A DNA stretch of 20,873 nt, taken from contig CABUDN010000026.1 of assembly GCA_902490355.1 (NCBI GenBank), positions 1 to 20,873 of the forward strand, in the 5' to 3' direction. Made by a program: the position numbers and the translations under genes. The notes below the pieces were generated by a model. It was not told where the DNA came from. It saw only the letters and a program-made list of their open reading frames with translations, and ran no database searches. Below, piece after piece: positions 1 to 6,292 of the stretch; position 1 is the first letter of the stretch; every line of letters starts with the position of its first letter. The stretch is from an uncultured Oscillibacter sp. (GTDB lineage Bacteria > Bacillota > Clostridia > Oscillospirales > Oscillospiraceae).

Positions 1-47
1 GAGATAAAGGAATGTGACTGGAGTTCAGACGTGTGCTCTTCCGATCT
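1..47. other. Illumina TruSeq adapter remnant (assembly artefact)
   Basis: These bases are the reverse complement of the TruSeq index adapter: the read-2 primer core ending in CTTCCGATCT, preceded by the complement of ATTCCTTT, which matches the index-27 barcode with its two extra bases. The same adapter occurs in opposite orientation at 20828-20873. This is library sequence, not genome. Open frames that run into it, recognisable by the EEHTSEL peptide on the minus strand, must be cut at base 48. Confidence 0.97.
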
Positions 48-368
48 TACGGCCTGATTCCAAATATAACAGCCGTCTTTGCGCAGAATCAAACTGTGTC
101 CAACGGAGCTGCCCAGCTGATCCAGTGTGGAGCGAACCCGGTGAAATACAGTTTTGAGAGCATTGAGCGGGTTTGAGCTGCTTTCTTCCTCGCTCCAGAG
201 CAGATTGGTCAGATCGCTGGGAGCGATGGAGCGGCTGCGGCAATAGATCATATACGCCAGCAGCAGCCATACCTTCTTGGAACGATTGGTGGTGTCAGTA
301 ATGGCTTTTTCGTTCAGAGTAATGGAAAACTCCCCCAACATCCGAACGGAAATCGTTCCGCTGTCCAT
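48..368 (-). CDS. BTAD/SARP-like winged-helix transcriptional regulator, N-terminal fragment
   Basis: An open minus-strand frame starts at ATG 368-366, preceded by a strong AAGGAGGGA ribosome site (375-383). It gives 107 genuine codons before entering adapter at base 47, so the C-terminus is missing. The protein begins MDSGTISVRMLGEFSITLN and carries NRSKKVWLLLAYMI, LTNLLWSEEESS, NPLNALKTVFHRVRSTLDQLG and LILRKDGCYIWN. This pattern fits the OmpR-type winged helix that opens bacterial transcriptional activator domain (BTAD/SARP) regulators; these often continue into TPR or ATPase regions, which cannot be seen here. It is transcribed divergently from the transglutaminase-like lipoprotein gene across about 258 bp and may regulate it, which is inference. 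The fold assignment is fairly confident, the target unknown. Confidence 0.75.
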
Positions 369-431
369 ACAAACTCCCTCCTTTCCAATCCCTGCAGAGG
401 TATCCCGGCAAATCCGCAAGAAAAGCCGGTG

Positions 432-448
432 ATATCCCAAAAGGATAT
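432..448. repeat. Inverted repeat at the start of the regulator transcript
   Basis: ATATCC (432-437) and GGATAT (443-448) form a perfect 6-bp inverted repeat around CAAAA. It sits within the first bases expected to be transcribed from the minus-strand promoter at 456-484, a position suited to an operator or a small 5' hairpin. Chance is possible for so short a repeat. Confidence 0.3.
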
Positions 449-455
449 ATGTGGA

Positions 456-484
456 AGTATACCACAGAGTGATCATATTTGCAA
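456..484 (-). promoter_or_regulatory. Sigma-A-type promoter for the winged-helix regulator
   Basis: Read on the minus strand, TTGCAA (484-479) is followed by exactly 17 bases and TATACT (461-456). This is a near-consensus housekeeping promoter. Transcription would start near 449, leaving a leader of about 80 nt before ATG 368. Confidence 0.65.
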
Positions 485-546
485 TGAAAAAAGGTTAATA
501 GGATACAAAAAAGATATAAAATGTACAGAAAAACTGAAATAAGTAC

Positions 547-575
547 TTCCATTTTTTGAACGGACCTGTTATAGT
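547..575 (+). promoter_or_regulatory. Weak candidate promoter for the transglutaminase-like lipoprotein gene
   Basis: TATAGT (570-575) is a good -10 box. The hexamer 17 bases upstream, TTCCAT (547-552), is a poor -35 box. A weak -35 would suit an activator-dependent promoter, and the divergent regulator is an obvious candidate, but no binding site was identified. Confidence 0.35.
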
Positions 576-626
576 AACAGAGTGTCAGATTATCATGATG
601 ATACCGGAGATAAGGAGGAACGATCC

Positions 627-1625
627 GTGCGGAATATTTGGAGAATTTTGAGTGTGGGAATGCTGGCTGCGGTGCTGCTCAGCGGCTGCGCGCAGACGCA
701 GGCGGATGTTCCTGCTTCGGAAGAAGAGAATACAGAATGGGTTTATGTGGAAAAGACGGAACTAAACGATGTGGAGCTGCAGGATGAAGTGGTCGCCCTG
801 GCGAGCACACCGGCAGTTTCGTCCATGCTGGTGCCGGTGGCATCGGGAACGTTGGTTGCCCAAAACAACCAGGCGCAGATTGACTACTCCAATACTGCCG
901 ACGGCTATGTGATGGTGCGTTATACGGCTTCTACCACGAAACGGCTTAAGGTTCAGGTGAAAGGACCTACCACGACCTATACCTATAACATTACGCCGGG
1001 AGACACCTGGACGACATTCCCGCTTTCGGACGGGAACGGAACCTATCAGGTGGTGGTGTATGAAAATACGTCCGGTTCCAAATATGCCACTGTGCTGTCC
1101 CAGTCTGTTTCGGTGACGCTGAAGGATGAGTTTGCCCCATTCCTGCGGCCCAATCAGTATGTGGACTATGAGCATGCGGTCAAGACGGTTGCCAAGGCCA
1201 AGGAACTGACCGCCGGCAAAACCGAAACGCTGGACAAGGTGGCGGCGGTCTATGATTTTGTGATTCAGAACATTACCTATGATAAGCAATTGGCCGCAAC
1301 GGTCCAGAGCGGGTATCTGCCGGTACTGGATTCCGTGCTGGAGAAAAAGACGGGAATCTGCTTTGATTATGCGGCGCTGATGACCGGGATGCTTCGCAGC
1401 CAGGGAGTGCCCTGCAAGCTGGTGGTCGGATATGCCGGCACCGCCTATCACGCCTGGATCAGTGTCTGGTCAGAAAAGGACGGATGGATCGACGGCGTGG
1501 TGTATTTTGACGGAACATCCTGGCAGCGGATGGATCCGACCTTTGCCGCCAATGGCAAACAGAGCAGCGAGATTATGCGCTATATCGGAGACGGAAGCAA
1601 CTACACGGTGAAATATCTCTACTGA
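627..1625 (+). CDS. Secreted transglutaminase-like lipoprotein
   Basis: The 332-residue start is GTG 627, eight bases after AAGGAGG (612-618). An in-frame GTG at 582 lacks a ribosome site and would put 15 charged residues before the signal peptide. Residues 1-20 form a lipoprotein signal ending in the lipobox LSGC, with C21 the predicted lipidated residue. Roughly residues 60-165 look like a beta-rich Ig-type domain. The C-terminal part is a transglutaminase-like (papain-fold) domain with the full triad: C245 in TGICFDYA, H275 in YHAWI and D303 in MDPTF. Members of this superfamily act as protein crosslinkers, amidases or proteases, so the reaction cannot be fixed from sequence. It should face outward, tethered to the membrane. 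Its transcript probably ends at the hairpin at 1661-1695, before the pilus operon. Confidence 0.88.
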   Translation: MRNIWRILSVGMLAAVLLSGCAQTQADVPASEEENTEWVYVEKTELNDVELQDEVVALASTPAVSSMLVPVASGTLVAQNNQAQIDYSNTADGYVMVRYTASTTKRLKVQVKGPTTTYTYNITPGDTWTTFPLSDGNGTYQVVVYENTSGSKYATVLSQSVSVTLKDEFAPFLRPNQYVDYEHAVKTVAKAKELTAGKTETLDKVAAVYDFVIQNITYDKQLAATVQSGYLPVLDSVLEKKTGICFDYAALMTGMLRSQGVPCKLVVGYAGTAYHAWISVWSEKDGWIDGVVYFDGTSWQRMDPTFAANGKQSSEIMRYIGDGSNYTVKYLY

Positions 1626-1634
1626 GAAAGCCCC

Positions 1635-1663
1635 TTTACGAATGGGGGTAATTGGGTTAAAAT
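1635..1663 (+). promoter_or_regulatory. Candidate promoter of the pilus operon, overlapping the upstream terminator
   Basis: TTTACG (1635-1640), a 17-base spacer and TAAAAT (1658-1663) resemble a sigma-A promoter. Transcription would begin near 1670, inside the 5' arm of the hairpin at 1661-1695, so the operon's own mRNA could not form that terminator. Only 24 bases separate the terminator from the pilC start, leaving no room for another promoter there. Confidence 0.45.
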
Positions 1664-1695
1664 GGGCTTGCAATTTTCTGCAAGCCCATTTTTTT
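1661..1695 (+). terminator. Intrinsic terminator of the transglutaminase-like lipoprotein gene
   Basis: AATGGGCTTGCA (1661-1672) pairs perfectly with TGCAAGCCCATT (1679-1690) around a six-base loop. A run of seven T residues spans 1689-1695. This is a textbook rho-independent terminator, 36 bases after the lipoprotein stop codon. Confidence 0.85.
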
Positions 1696-1719
1696 CGCTT
1701 TTGGATGGAGGACGATAAC

Positions 1720-2760
1720 ATGGTGCGCTTGTCCAACCTGCAGACTGCGGGATTGTGCCGGGAACTGGCGCTGCTGCTTCACGCCGGAGTCAGTGTGGGA
1801 GACGGTTTATCTCTTCTGGCACAGGAGGAGTCCGCTGCCGCGCTGCGGCCGGTGCTGGAGAATATGGCTCACTATACCGATGAGGGAGGCACCTTGGCGG
1901 GGGCGATGCGGGAAGCCGCGTGTTTTCCGGGATATGTGTGCGGATTGGTAGAAGTTGGAGAGCGTTCCGGACGGACGGAGGAAGCACTCCAGGCTCTGGC
2001 CGGATATTATGACGCCCGGGAGCAGATGGATCGCCGGATTCGGGCGGCATTGCTGTATCCGTCGGTGCTGATGCTGGTCATGCTGGTAGTCATTGTCGTG
2101 CTGCTCAGCCGTGTGCTGCCGGTATTCAATGACGTCTATGCCTCCTTGGGCGGAGAGCTGACTGGTTTGGCCGGAGGTCTGCTGACGCTGGGCCTGGGAT
2201 TGGATGCTGCCATGCCGGTTTTGTGCGTGATATTGGCCGTGGTGGTCATCACACTGGGTGTATTCTCGGTCAGCGGCGGCTTTCGCCAAAAGGTGCTGGG
2301 GTTCTGGCAGAAGCGTTGGGGAGACCGTGGGATTGCCCGCCGTCTGTCGGATGCCCGGTTTGCCCAGGCTCTTTCCATGGGGATGCGCAGCGGACTGCCT
2401 ATGGAGGAATCACTGGATCTGGCGCAGGGCCTTTTGGAGGAGGTGCCTGCTGCATCGGCCCGGTGCCGGGCGTGCCGGTCCTTGCTGGAAGAAGGATGCG
2501 ATTTGGCCCAGGCCCTGCGGCAGACACAGGTGCTCCCGGCATCTGCGTGCCGGATGCTGGCGCTGGGCGTGCGCAGCGGTTCGGCGGACAGCGTGATGGA
2601 GGAGATTGCCCGGCGTCTGGCCCGGGAGGCGGATCAGGCACTGGAAGACCGCACGGCGCAGATTGAACCGGCCATGGTGCTGGTCTGTTCCCTGATGGTA
2701 GGGGCGATTCTGCTTTCGGTCATGCTGCCGCTTATGAATATTATGTCGGCAATTGGGTGA
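1720..2760 (+). CDS. pilC: Type IV pilus/type II secretion inner-membrane platform protein (PilC/GspF family)
   Basis: The chosen start is ATG 1720, eight bases after GGAGG (1707-1711), giving 346 residues. The longer frame from 1642 would begin inside the terminator and is rejected. Two T2SSF-type four-helix repeats are visible, residues about 10-130 and 215-335, each following the pattern of a family platform protein, for example LCRELALLLHAGVSVGDGL and ARFAQALSMGMRSGLPMEE. Membrane segments lie near residues 110-132 (after ALLYPSVL), 165-190 and 320-342. In known systems this protein sits in the cytoplasmic membrane and couples the ATPases to pilus assembly. It is somewhat shorter than typical PilC of about 400 residues. 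It heads an operon whose later genes overlap by ATGA junctions and end with a PilT ATPase. Family assignment is strong; the symbol follows the PilT neighbour. Confidence 0.85.
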   Translation: MVRLSNLQTAGLCRELALLLHAGVSVGDGLSLLAQEESAAALRPVLENMAHYTDEGGTLAGAMREAACFPGYVCGLVEVGERSGRTEEALQALAGYYDAREQMDRRIRAALLYPSVLMLVMLVVIVVLLSRVLPVFNDVYASLGGELTGLAGGLLTLGLGLDAAMPVLCVILAVVVITLGVFSVSGGFRQKVLGFWQKRWGDRGIARRLSDARFAQALSMGMRSGLPMEESLDLAQGLLEEVPAASARCRACRSLLEEGCDLAQALRQTQVLPASACRMLALGVRSGSADSVMEEIARRLAREADQALEDRTAQIEPAMVLVCSLMVGAILLSVMLPLMNIMSAIG

Positions 2761-2766
2761 GCGGCG

Positions 2767-3084
2767 ATGGGAAGACGAGAAAGACGCGGGTGGCTCCGGG
2801 GATTGCTGGGCCCTGCGGCAGCCGTACTGGTGGTGCTGTGTTTTCTCAGCGCGGTATCCAATCTGGAACGCGGCCGGGATCAGGAAAGCAAGCGGCAGCT
2901 GGAGGATGCTCTGCGCCGCAGCTGTGTGGCCTGCTATGCCGCTGAAGGCGTTTATCCCCCGGATCTGGCGTATTTGGAAGAACATTACGGCGTGCAGATC
3001 GATGAGGAGCGATTCACCGTGTCGTATGTGGTGTTTGGATCAAATCTGATGCCGGATATTACGGTTTTGGAGCAGGGATCATGA
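2767..3084 (+). CDS. Small single-pass protein of the pilus operon, pseudopilin-like
   Basis: This 105-residue protein starts at ATG 2767, six bases after the pilC stop, and is probably translated by coupling because no strong ribosome site is visible. A basic N-terminus (GRRERRGWLRG) precedes one hydrophobic segment at about residues 12-33, followed by a likely helix (RDQESKRQLEDALRRS) and a short domain containing GVYPPDLAYLEEHYGV. The helix-then-YPP...L...YG arrangement resembles the early part of pilin and pseudopilin globular domains. No prepilin peptidase motif is present. Position between PilC and PilT genes suggests a minor component of the same machine, but no biochemical role can be assigned from sequence alone. 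Confidence 0.7.
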   Translation: MGRRERRGWLRGLLGPAAAVLVVLCFLSAVSNLERGRDQESKRQLEDALRRSCVACYAAEGVYPPDLAYLEEHYGVQIDEERFTVSYVVFGSNLMPDITVLEQGS

Positions 3085-3575
3085 AACAGCGTAAGGTTCA
3101 TTTAGATGGTGTGTTGGCGGTTTTGCTGCTGGGCGTGTTTGCGGCCTGTGTGCTGGCGGTGCTGCTGGCGGGGGCGGACGGGTACCAGCGCCTGACGCAA
3201 AGAGATCAGGAAGCCTATGCCCAGCGGACAGCCGCGCAGTATCTGGCAACCCGGATTCGTCAGGCGGATACCGCCGCGGGAATAACGGTGGAACCGTTTG
3301 GCTCCGATGGACCGGATGCATTGCTGCTGTATGAACAAGTTGAGGGAACGACCTATGTCACACGGGTCTACTGTTACGATGGGTACCTGCGGGAACTGTT
3401 TTCCGCTGCGGATGCGGAGCTCCTGCCTGCGGACGGGGAGAAGATCCTGGAGATGCAGAATCTGACGCTTTCCAGTGACGGCCGGGGCATTTCCGCCCGG
3501 ATTACAGATCCGCAGGGGAATGAGACAGCGCTGTATTGGACTGTGCGCAGCGCAGAGGAGGCGGTGGAGGAATGA
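3081..3575 (+). CDS. Pilus-operon membrane protein, DUF4860-like
   Basis: The ATG at 3081 overlaps the preceding stop as ATGA, indicating coupled translation. The 164-residue product has one membrane segment at about residues 9-32 (GVLAVLLLGVFAACVLAVLL), then YQRLTQRDQEAYAQRTAAQYLATRIRQAD and a beta-rich C-terminal part. The hydrophobic start with an extended helix, then a small domain, is the pilin/GspJ-like layout. It recalls the DUF4860 proteins found in clostridial pilus clusters; this comes from memory of the family, not a search. No glutamate at mature position 5 and no clean G-[FM] cleavage site were seen. It likely belongs to the pilus tip or assembly complex. Confidence 0.7.
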   Translation: MKQRKVHLDGVLAVLLLGVFAACVLAVLLAGADGYQRLTQRDQEAYAQRTAAQYLATRIRQADTAAGITVEPFGSDGPDALLLYEQVEGTTYVTRVYCYDGYLRELFSAADAELLPADGEKILEMQNLTLSSDGRGISARITDPQGNETALYWTVRSAEEAVEE

Positions 3576-3991
3576 GAAGCAAGGCCCCTCTCGCTCTGAT
3601 GGAACAGATGGTGATGGTGCTGGTATTTGCCCTGGCAGCGGCCCTGTGCCTGCAGGCGTTTGCCCTGGCGGACCGGATCTCCCGGCAGAATGCGGAGCGG
3701 GACCAGGCGTTGGTAGCCGCACAAAACGCGGCGGAACAGATCAAACAGGTCCGGGGCGACTGGGATTTGGCCGTGCGCCTGTACGGCGGTACCTGGAATG
3801 GCGTGATGTGGGGCGATGGCTTTGACAGCGATTGGAACCGCGGCGCCGGGCAGGATTATTATCTGCTGGTAACGCCGGGGGAGAGCGGAAGCGAGCTTAT
3901 GGGAACAGCGGAGGTGGCGGTGTATGCCGCTGACGGCCGATGGATCTGCGGCTTGCCGGTTGCCTGGCAGGAGGTGGAACATGATGGATGA
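3572..3991 (+). CDS. Prepilin-like protein with a degenerate class III-type leader
   Basis: ATG 3572 overlaps the upstream stop (ATGA) and follows GGAGG at 3566-3570, giving 139 residues. The N-terminus MRSKAPLALMEQMVMVLVF resembles a very short prepilin leader. If the mature protein began at L7, glutamate would be at position +5 (LALME), as in canonical pilins, but position -1 is proline rather than glycine or alanine. The hydrophobic stretch (about residues 10-30) leads into a helix (RISRQNAERDQALVAAQNAAEQIKQV) and a small domain rich in Trp and Gly. This is the most pilin-like of the four small proteins in the operon. Whether a prepilin peptidase can process it is unclear, and none is encoded in this window. 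Confidence 0.75.
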   Translation: MRSKAPLALMEQMVMVLVFALAAALCLQAFALADRISRQNAERDQALVAAQNAAEQIKQVRGDWDLAVRLYGGTWNGVMWGDGFDSDWNRGAGQDYYLLVTPGESGSELMGTAEVAVYAADGRWICGLPVAWQEVEHDG

Positions 3992-4403
3992 AGAGCGTCG
4001 GTCGGTTCCGCCCGCACCGGGCGCCAGTGCTCTGTTGGTAATTTTTGCGGTGCTGTGTCTGACGGTGCTGGCGATGCTGAGCCTGTCTACTGTGCAGGCG
4101 GATGCCCGGCTGTCGGATGCCTCGGCAGTGGCAGTGACGGGATACTATGCGGCGGATTATCAGGCGGAGGAAATTCTTGCCCAGCTGCGCACGGGAACGG
4201 TTCCTTCAGGCGTTTGGGAAGAAGACGGTGTATACTATTATTATAAATGTACGGTTTCGGACACCCAGGATCTGGAAGTAGCGGTGCGGATAGAGGGAAG
4301 CGCGTATACGGTGCTTCGCTGGCAGATGGTGCCCTCCGGCACTTGGGAAGCCGGAGAAGGGCCGGAACTGTGGGACGGCACGCTTCCGGAAGCAGAATCA
4401 TAA
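3981..4403 (+). CDS. PilX/GspK-like minor pilin candidate
   Basis: The start is ATG 3981, or ATG 3984 immediately after it; both follow AGGAGGT (3969-3975) at workable spacing. The product is 140 residues and overlaps the previous gene by 11 bases. After a short hydrophilic start (DEERRSVPPAPG) comes one hydrophobic segment, SALLVIFAVLCLTVLAML, then VQADARLSDASAVAVTGYYAADYQAEEILAQL. A glycine before a hydrophobic segment without Glu at position 5 is typical of GspK and PilX N-termini, which top the pseudopilus tip in known systems. The C-terminal part ends in a PSGTWEAGEGPELWDGTLP stretch. The similarity is one of layout rather than clear sequence identity, so the name is tentative. Confidence 0.7.
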   Translation: MMDEERRSVPPAPGASALLVIFAVLCLTVLAMLSLSTVQADARLSDASAVAVTGYYAADYQAEEILAQLRTGTVPSGVWEEDGVYYYYKCTVSDTQDLEVAVRIEGSAYTVLRWQMVPSGTWEAGEGPELWDGTLPEAES

Positions 4404-4416
4404 AGGAGACACAGAA

Positions 4417-5478
4417 ATGGCGGAACTGTTGGAGTATTTGCAGCAGGCGGTGGAAGACGGTGCATCCGACCTGTTTTTGATTGCGGGCGGGCGCGTCAGT
4501 GAGAAGGTGGAAGGCAGAATCTGCGCCATCAGTGAGGAAAAGGTACTGCCGCCGGAGACGGAACGGCTGATTATGGGAATTTATGAGATGGCCGGCCGGG
4601 ATATGGCGCGCTATCAGACCACCGGAGATGACGACTTCTCCTTTGCCGTGCCCGGCCTGGCCCGGTTCCGGGTCAATGCTTACCGGCAAAGAGGCTCGCT
4701 GGCCGCGGTGGTGCGGGTGGTCTCCTTTTCGATTCCGGACTGGAAAAGCCTGCACATTCCGGAGAACGTCATGGACCTGGCGGATACGCCCCACGGGATG
4801 GTTTTGATTACAGGTACCGCCGGCAGCGGAAAATCCACGACCCAGGCCTGCATCATTGACCGGATCAATCATACCCGAGAAGGACATATTATCACCCTGG
4901 AAGATCCCATTGAATATCTGCACCGGGATCAGAAGAGCATCATCAGCCAACGGGAAATCGCGGTGGATACCGAGGACTATCTTTCCGCTTTGCGGGCATG
5001 CCTGCGCCAGGCCCCGGATGTAATCCTGCTGGGAGAAATGCGCGATCATGAGACAATTCGCACTGCCATGACGGCGGCGGAGACCGGACATCTGCTCATT
5101 GCAACCCTTCACACCCGGGGCGCGGTGAACACGGTGGACCGGATCATCGATGCGTTTCCCCCGGAACAGCAGGCACAGATCCGGGTGCAGCTGAGCATGG
5201 TCCTGCGGACGGTGGTATTCCAGCAGCTCCTGCCGGATACGGCGGGAGGCCTGGTTCCGGCTTATGAGATTATGCATGTCAATACCGCGGTGCGGAATAT
5301 GATTCGGGACAATAAAACCCATCAGATTGACAACGCCATTGCCGCCGGCGGTGCAGAGGGAATGGTGGCCATGGATCAGTCCATCCTGGCACTTTACCAG
5401 GCAGGAAGGATCAAGCGGGAAATCGCATTGGAATTTTCGGACCATCCCGAGCAGCTGCTGCGGCGGATGGAGAAGTGA
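4417..5478 (+). CDS. pilT: Type IV pilus retraction ATPase PilT
   Basis: ATG 4417 follows AAAGGAG by eight bases. The 353-residue length is normal for PilT. The N-terminal part (about 1-110) fits the PAS-like domain of secretion ATPases. The core shows Walker A GTAGSGKS at 133-140, the Asp box EDPIEYLH, Walker B ILLGEMRD with E207, and the His box TGHLLIATLHT. The C-terminal motif AVRNMIRDNKTHQI matches the PilT-specific AIRNLIRE region, separating it from PilB extension ATPases. PilT is a cytoplasmic hexamer that powers pilus disassembly and twitching or surface pulling in known systems. It is the last gene of the operon, followed by a strong hairpin. No PilB is present in the window, so extension must be encoded elsewhere or this ATPase may serve both roles. 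Confidence 0.92.
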   Translation: MAELLEYLQQAVEDGASDLFLIAGGRVSEKVEGRICAISEEKVLPPETERLIMGIYEMAGRDMARYQTTGDDDFSFAVPGLARFRVNAYRQRGSLAAVVRVVSFSIPDWKSLHIPENVMDLADTPHGMVLITGTAGSGKSTTQACIIDRINHTREGHIITLEDPIEYLHRDQKSIISQREIAVDTEDYLSALRACLRQAPDVILLGEMRDHETIRTAMTAAETGHLLIATLHTRGAVNTVDRIIDAFPPEQQAQIRVQLSMVLRTVVFQQLLPDTAGGLVPAYEIMHVNTAVRNMIRDNKTHQIDNAIAAGGAEGMVAMDQSILALYQAGRIKREIALEFSDHPEQLLRRMEK

Positions 5479-5485
5479 ATGAAGC

Positions 5486-5529
5486 CAGTAACCGGCTGCC
5501 CAAACATCTGGGCAGCCGGTTACTGTTTT
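5486..5529 (+). terminator. Terminator of the pilus operon
   Basis: CAGTAACCGGCTGCCCA (5486-5502) pairs perfectly with TGGGCAGCCGGTTACTG (5509-5525) around AACATC. Only four T residues follow (5526-5529), so the very stable 17-bp stem probably does most of the work. It starts eight bases after the pilT stop. Confidence 0.75.
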
Positions 5530-5658
5530 GGAGCAAAATTGAATGTTAAAAACCTATATATACATTTCCTACAAAAAGGGCAGGACAAATTTGGAGAAAA
5601 TTATATTACAAAATTGAAAGAGGAATGAAAAACTGTAACCGGTTGTGTAACGCCGGCA

Positions 5659-5667
5659 TGCTATACT
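5659..5667 (+). promoter_or_regulatory. Candidate extended -10 promoter for the gene upstream of the riboswitch
   Basis: TGCTATACT (5659-5667) is an extended -10 element (TG-n-TATACT). No -35 box at correct spacing was found, which extended -10 promoters can tolerate. Transcription would start near 5674, about 30 nt before ATG 5703. The AT-rich 5530-5625 stretch upstream gave no better promoter. Confidence 0.4.
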
Positions 5668-5702
5668 GCTTTCATAAAATAGAGAGAGGAGGTGGTCTCT
5701 GT

Positions 5703-6206
5703 ATGCAGGGTAGAGCCTGGGGAAATGAGTACCGGACAACAATTGTGTGTGTGGATGAATATCAAGACAGCATTCTTTCCGGCAGATTGTATCATCCGTG
5801 CCTTTCGGAAGGAGACTCTTTTCGCAGCCTGATGGAGTTTTTCCGGAAGATGGAAGATTTGCTGGATGGAATGCAGTTTCCGCAGTCTTTTACGGCGGTA
5901 AGAAGTTTTTCTGATCCGCCGCTGCGAACCGGCCGTCCGCCGGGAGCAGACATGCGGGAAGGACGATGTGCAACGTTTGCAGTCCGGGTGCTGTTCCGGC
6001 AAAATGCCAGTTGGCAAGGGTCAGTTTCCTGGCTGGAAGGCAGTCGGGAAGAGAGCTTCCGCAGTGCCTTGGAATTGGCATTTTTAATGGACAGCGCACT
6101 GATGACCAAAGTGTCCTTACCCGCAGACAGCGGACCAACCTTCCAATCAAAAGAAAGTAAGGAGAGGTTGGAGGAGAAAATTAATACGAGCACCATTGGG
6201 AAATGA
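5703..6206 (+). CDS. Uncharacterised conserved-looking protein upstream of the c-di-GMP riboswitch
   Basis: The start is ATG 5703, after AGGAGGT (5687-5693); an in-frame ATG at 5625 has no ribosome site and encodes an implausible Cys-rich leader. The 167-residue product has no signal peptide, membrane segment or motif I can tie to a function. Notable stretches are YRTTIVCVDEYQDSILSGRLYHP, split here as a strand-rich start, then SLMEFFRKMEDLLDGMQFPQSF, then the compact core ATFAVRVLFRQNASWQGSVSW and FRSALELAFLMDSAL. This pattern recalls a small cytosolic protein seen in many Clostridia, recalled without a search. The tail (from about residue 145) is charged and low in complexity. Its stop codon TGA (6204-6206) lies inside helix P1 of the riboswitch, so it is probably cotranscribed with the adhesin. 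Confidence 0.7.
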   Translation: MQGRAWGNEYRTTIVCVDEYQDSILSGRLYHPCLSEGDSFRSLMEFFRKMEDLLDGMQFPQSFTAVRSFSDPPLRTGRPPGADMREGRCATFAVRVLFRQNASWQGSVSWLEGSREESFRSALELAFLMDSALMTKVSLPADSGPTFQSKESKERLEEKINTSTIGK

Positions 6207-6292
6207 TGAAACGGCAAACCGGAGGGAAACCCCGGGACGCAAAGCAAGGGGGCTAACGCTTAGGCTATGCCAGCCCGGCTGCCAAACATTTC
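6200..6292 (+). promoter_or_regulatory. Cyclic di-GMP type I (GEMM-I) riboswitch aptamer
   Basis: The core matches the GEMM-I consensus: GGCAAACC (6213-6220), a stem capped by a GAAA tetraloop (6226-6229), then GGGACGCAAAGC (6234-6245), and a second arm GGGCT/AGCCC (6250-6254 with 6272-6276) carrying CTAA and TATG, the pieces of the 11-nt tetraloop receptor. The outer helix P1 is GAAATG (6200-6205) with CATTTC (6287-6292). This class binds the bacterial second messenger c-di-GMP. It lies 27 bases upstream of the adhesin start codon and its P1 overlaps the stop codon of the preceding gene. Confidence 0.93.

Noticed and set aside
25..552. Minus-strand open frames at 25-270 and 295-552
   Set aside because: They are in other frames from the winged-helix regulator fragment, which has a good ribosome site, promoter and family-like sequence. 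The first also ends in adapter.
582..626. Earlier GTG start for the transglutaminase-like lipoprotein
   Set aside because: It lacks a ribosome site and adds charged residues before the lipoprotein signal; GTG 627 is well placed after AAGGAGG.
1642..1719. Extended N-terminus for the PilC/GspF gene starting at 1642
   Set aside because: It begins inside the terminator region and lacks a ribosome site, while ATG 1720 has GGAGG at ideal spacing.
5637..5644. AACCGGTT palindrome before the orphan gene as an operator
   Set aside because: An isolated 8-bp palindrome is expected by chance and has no second copy at useful spacing.
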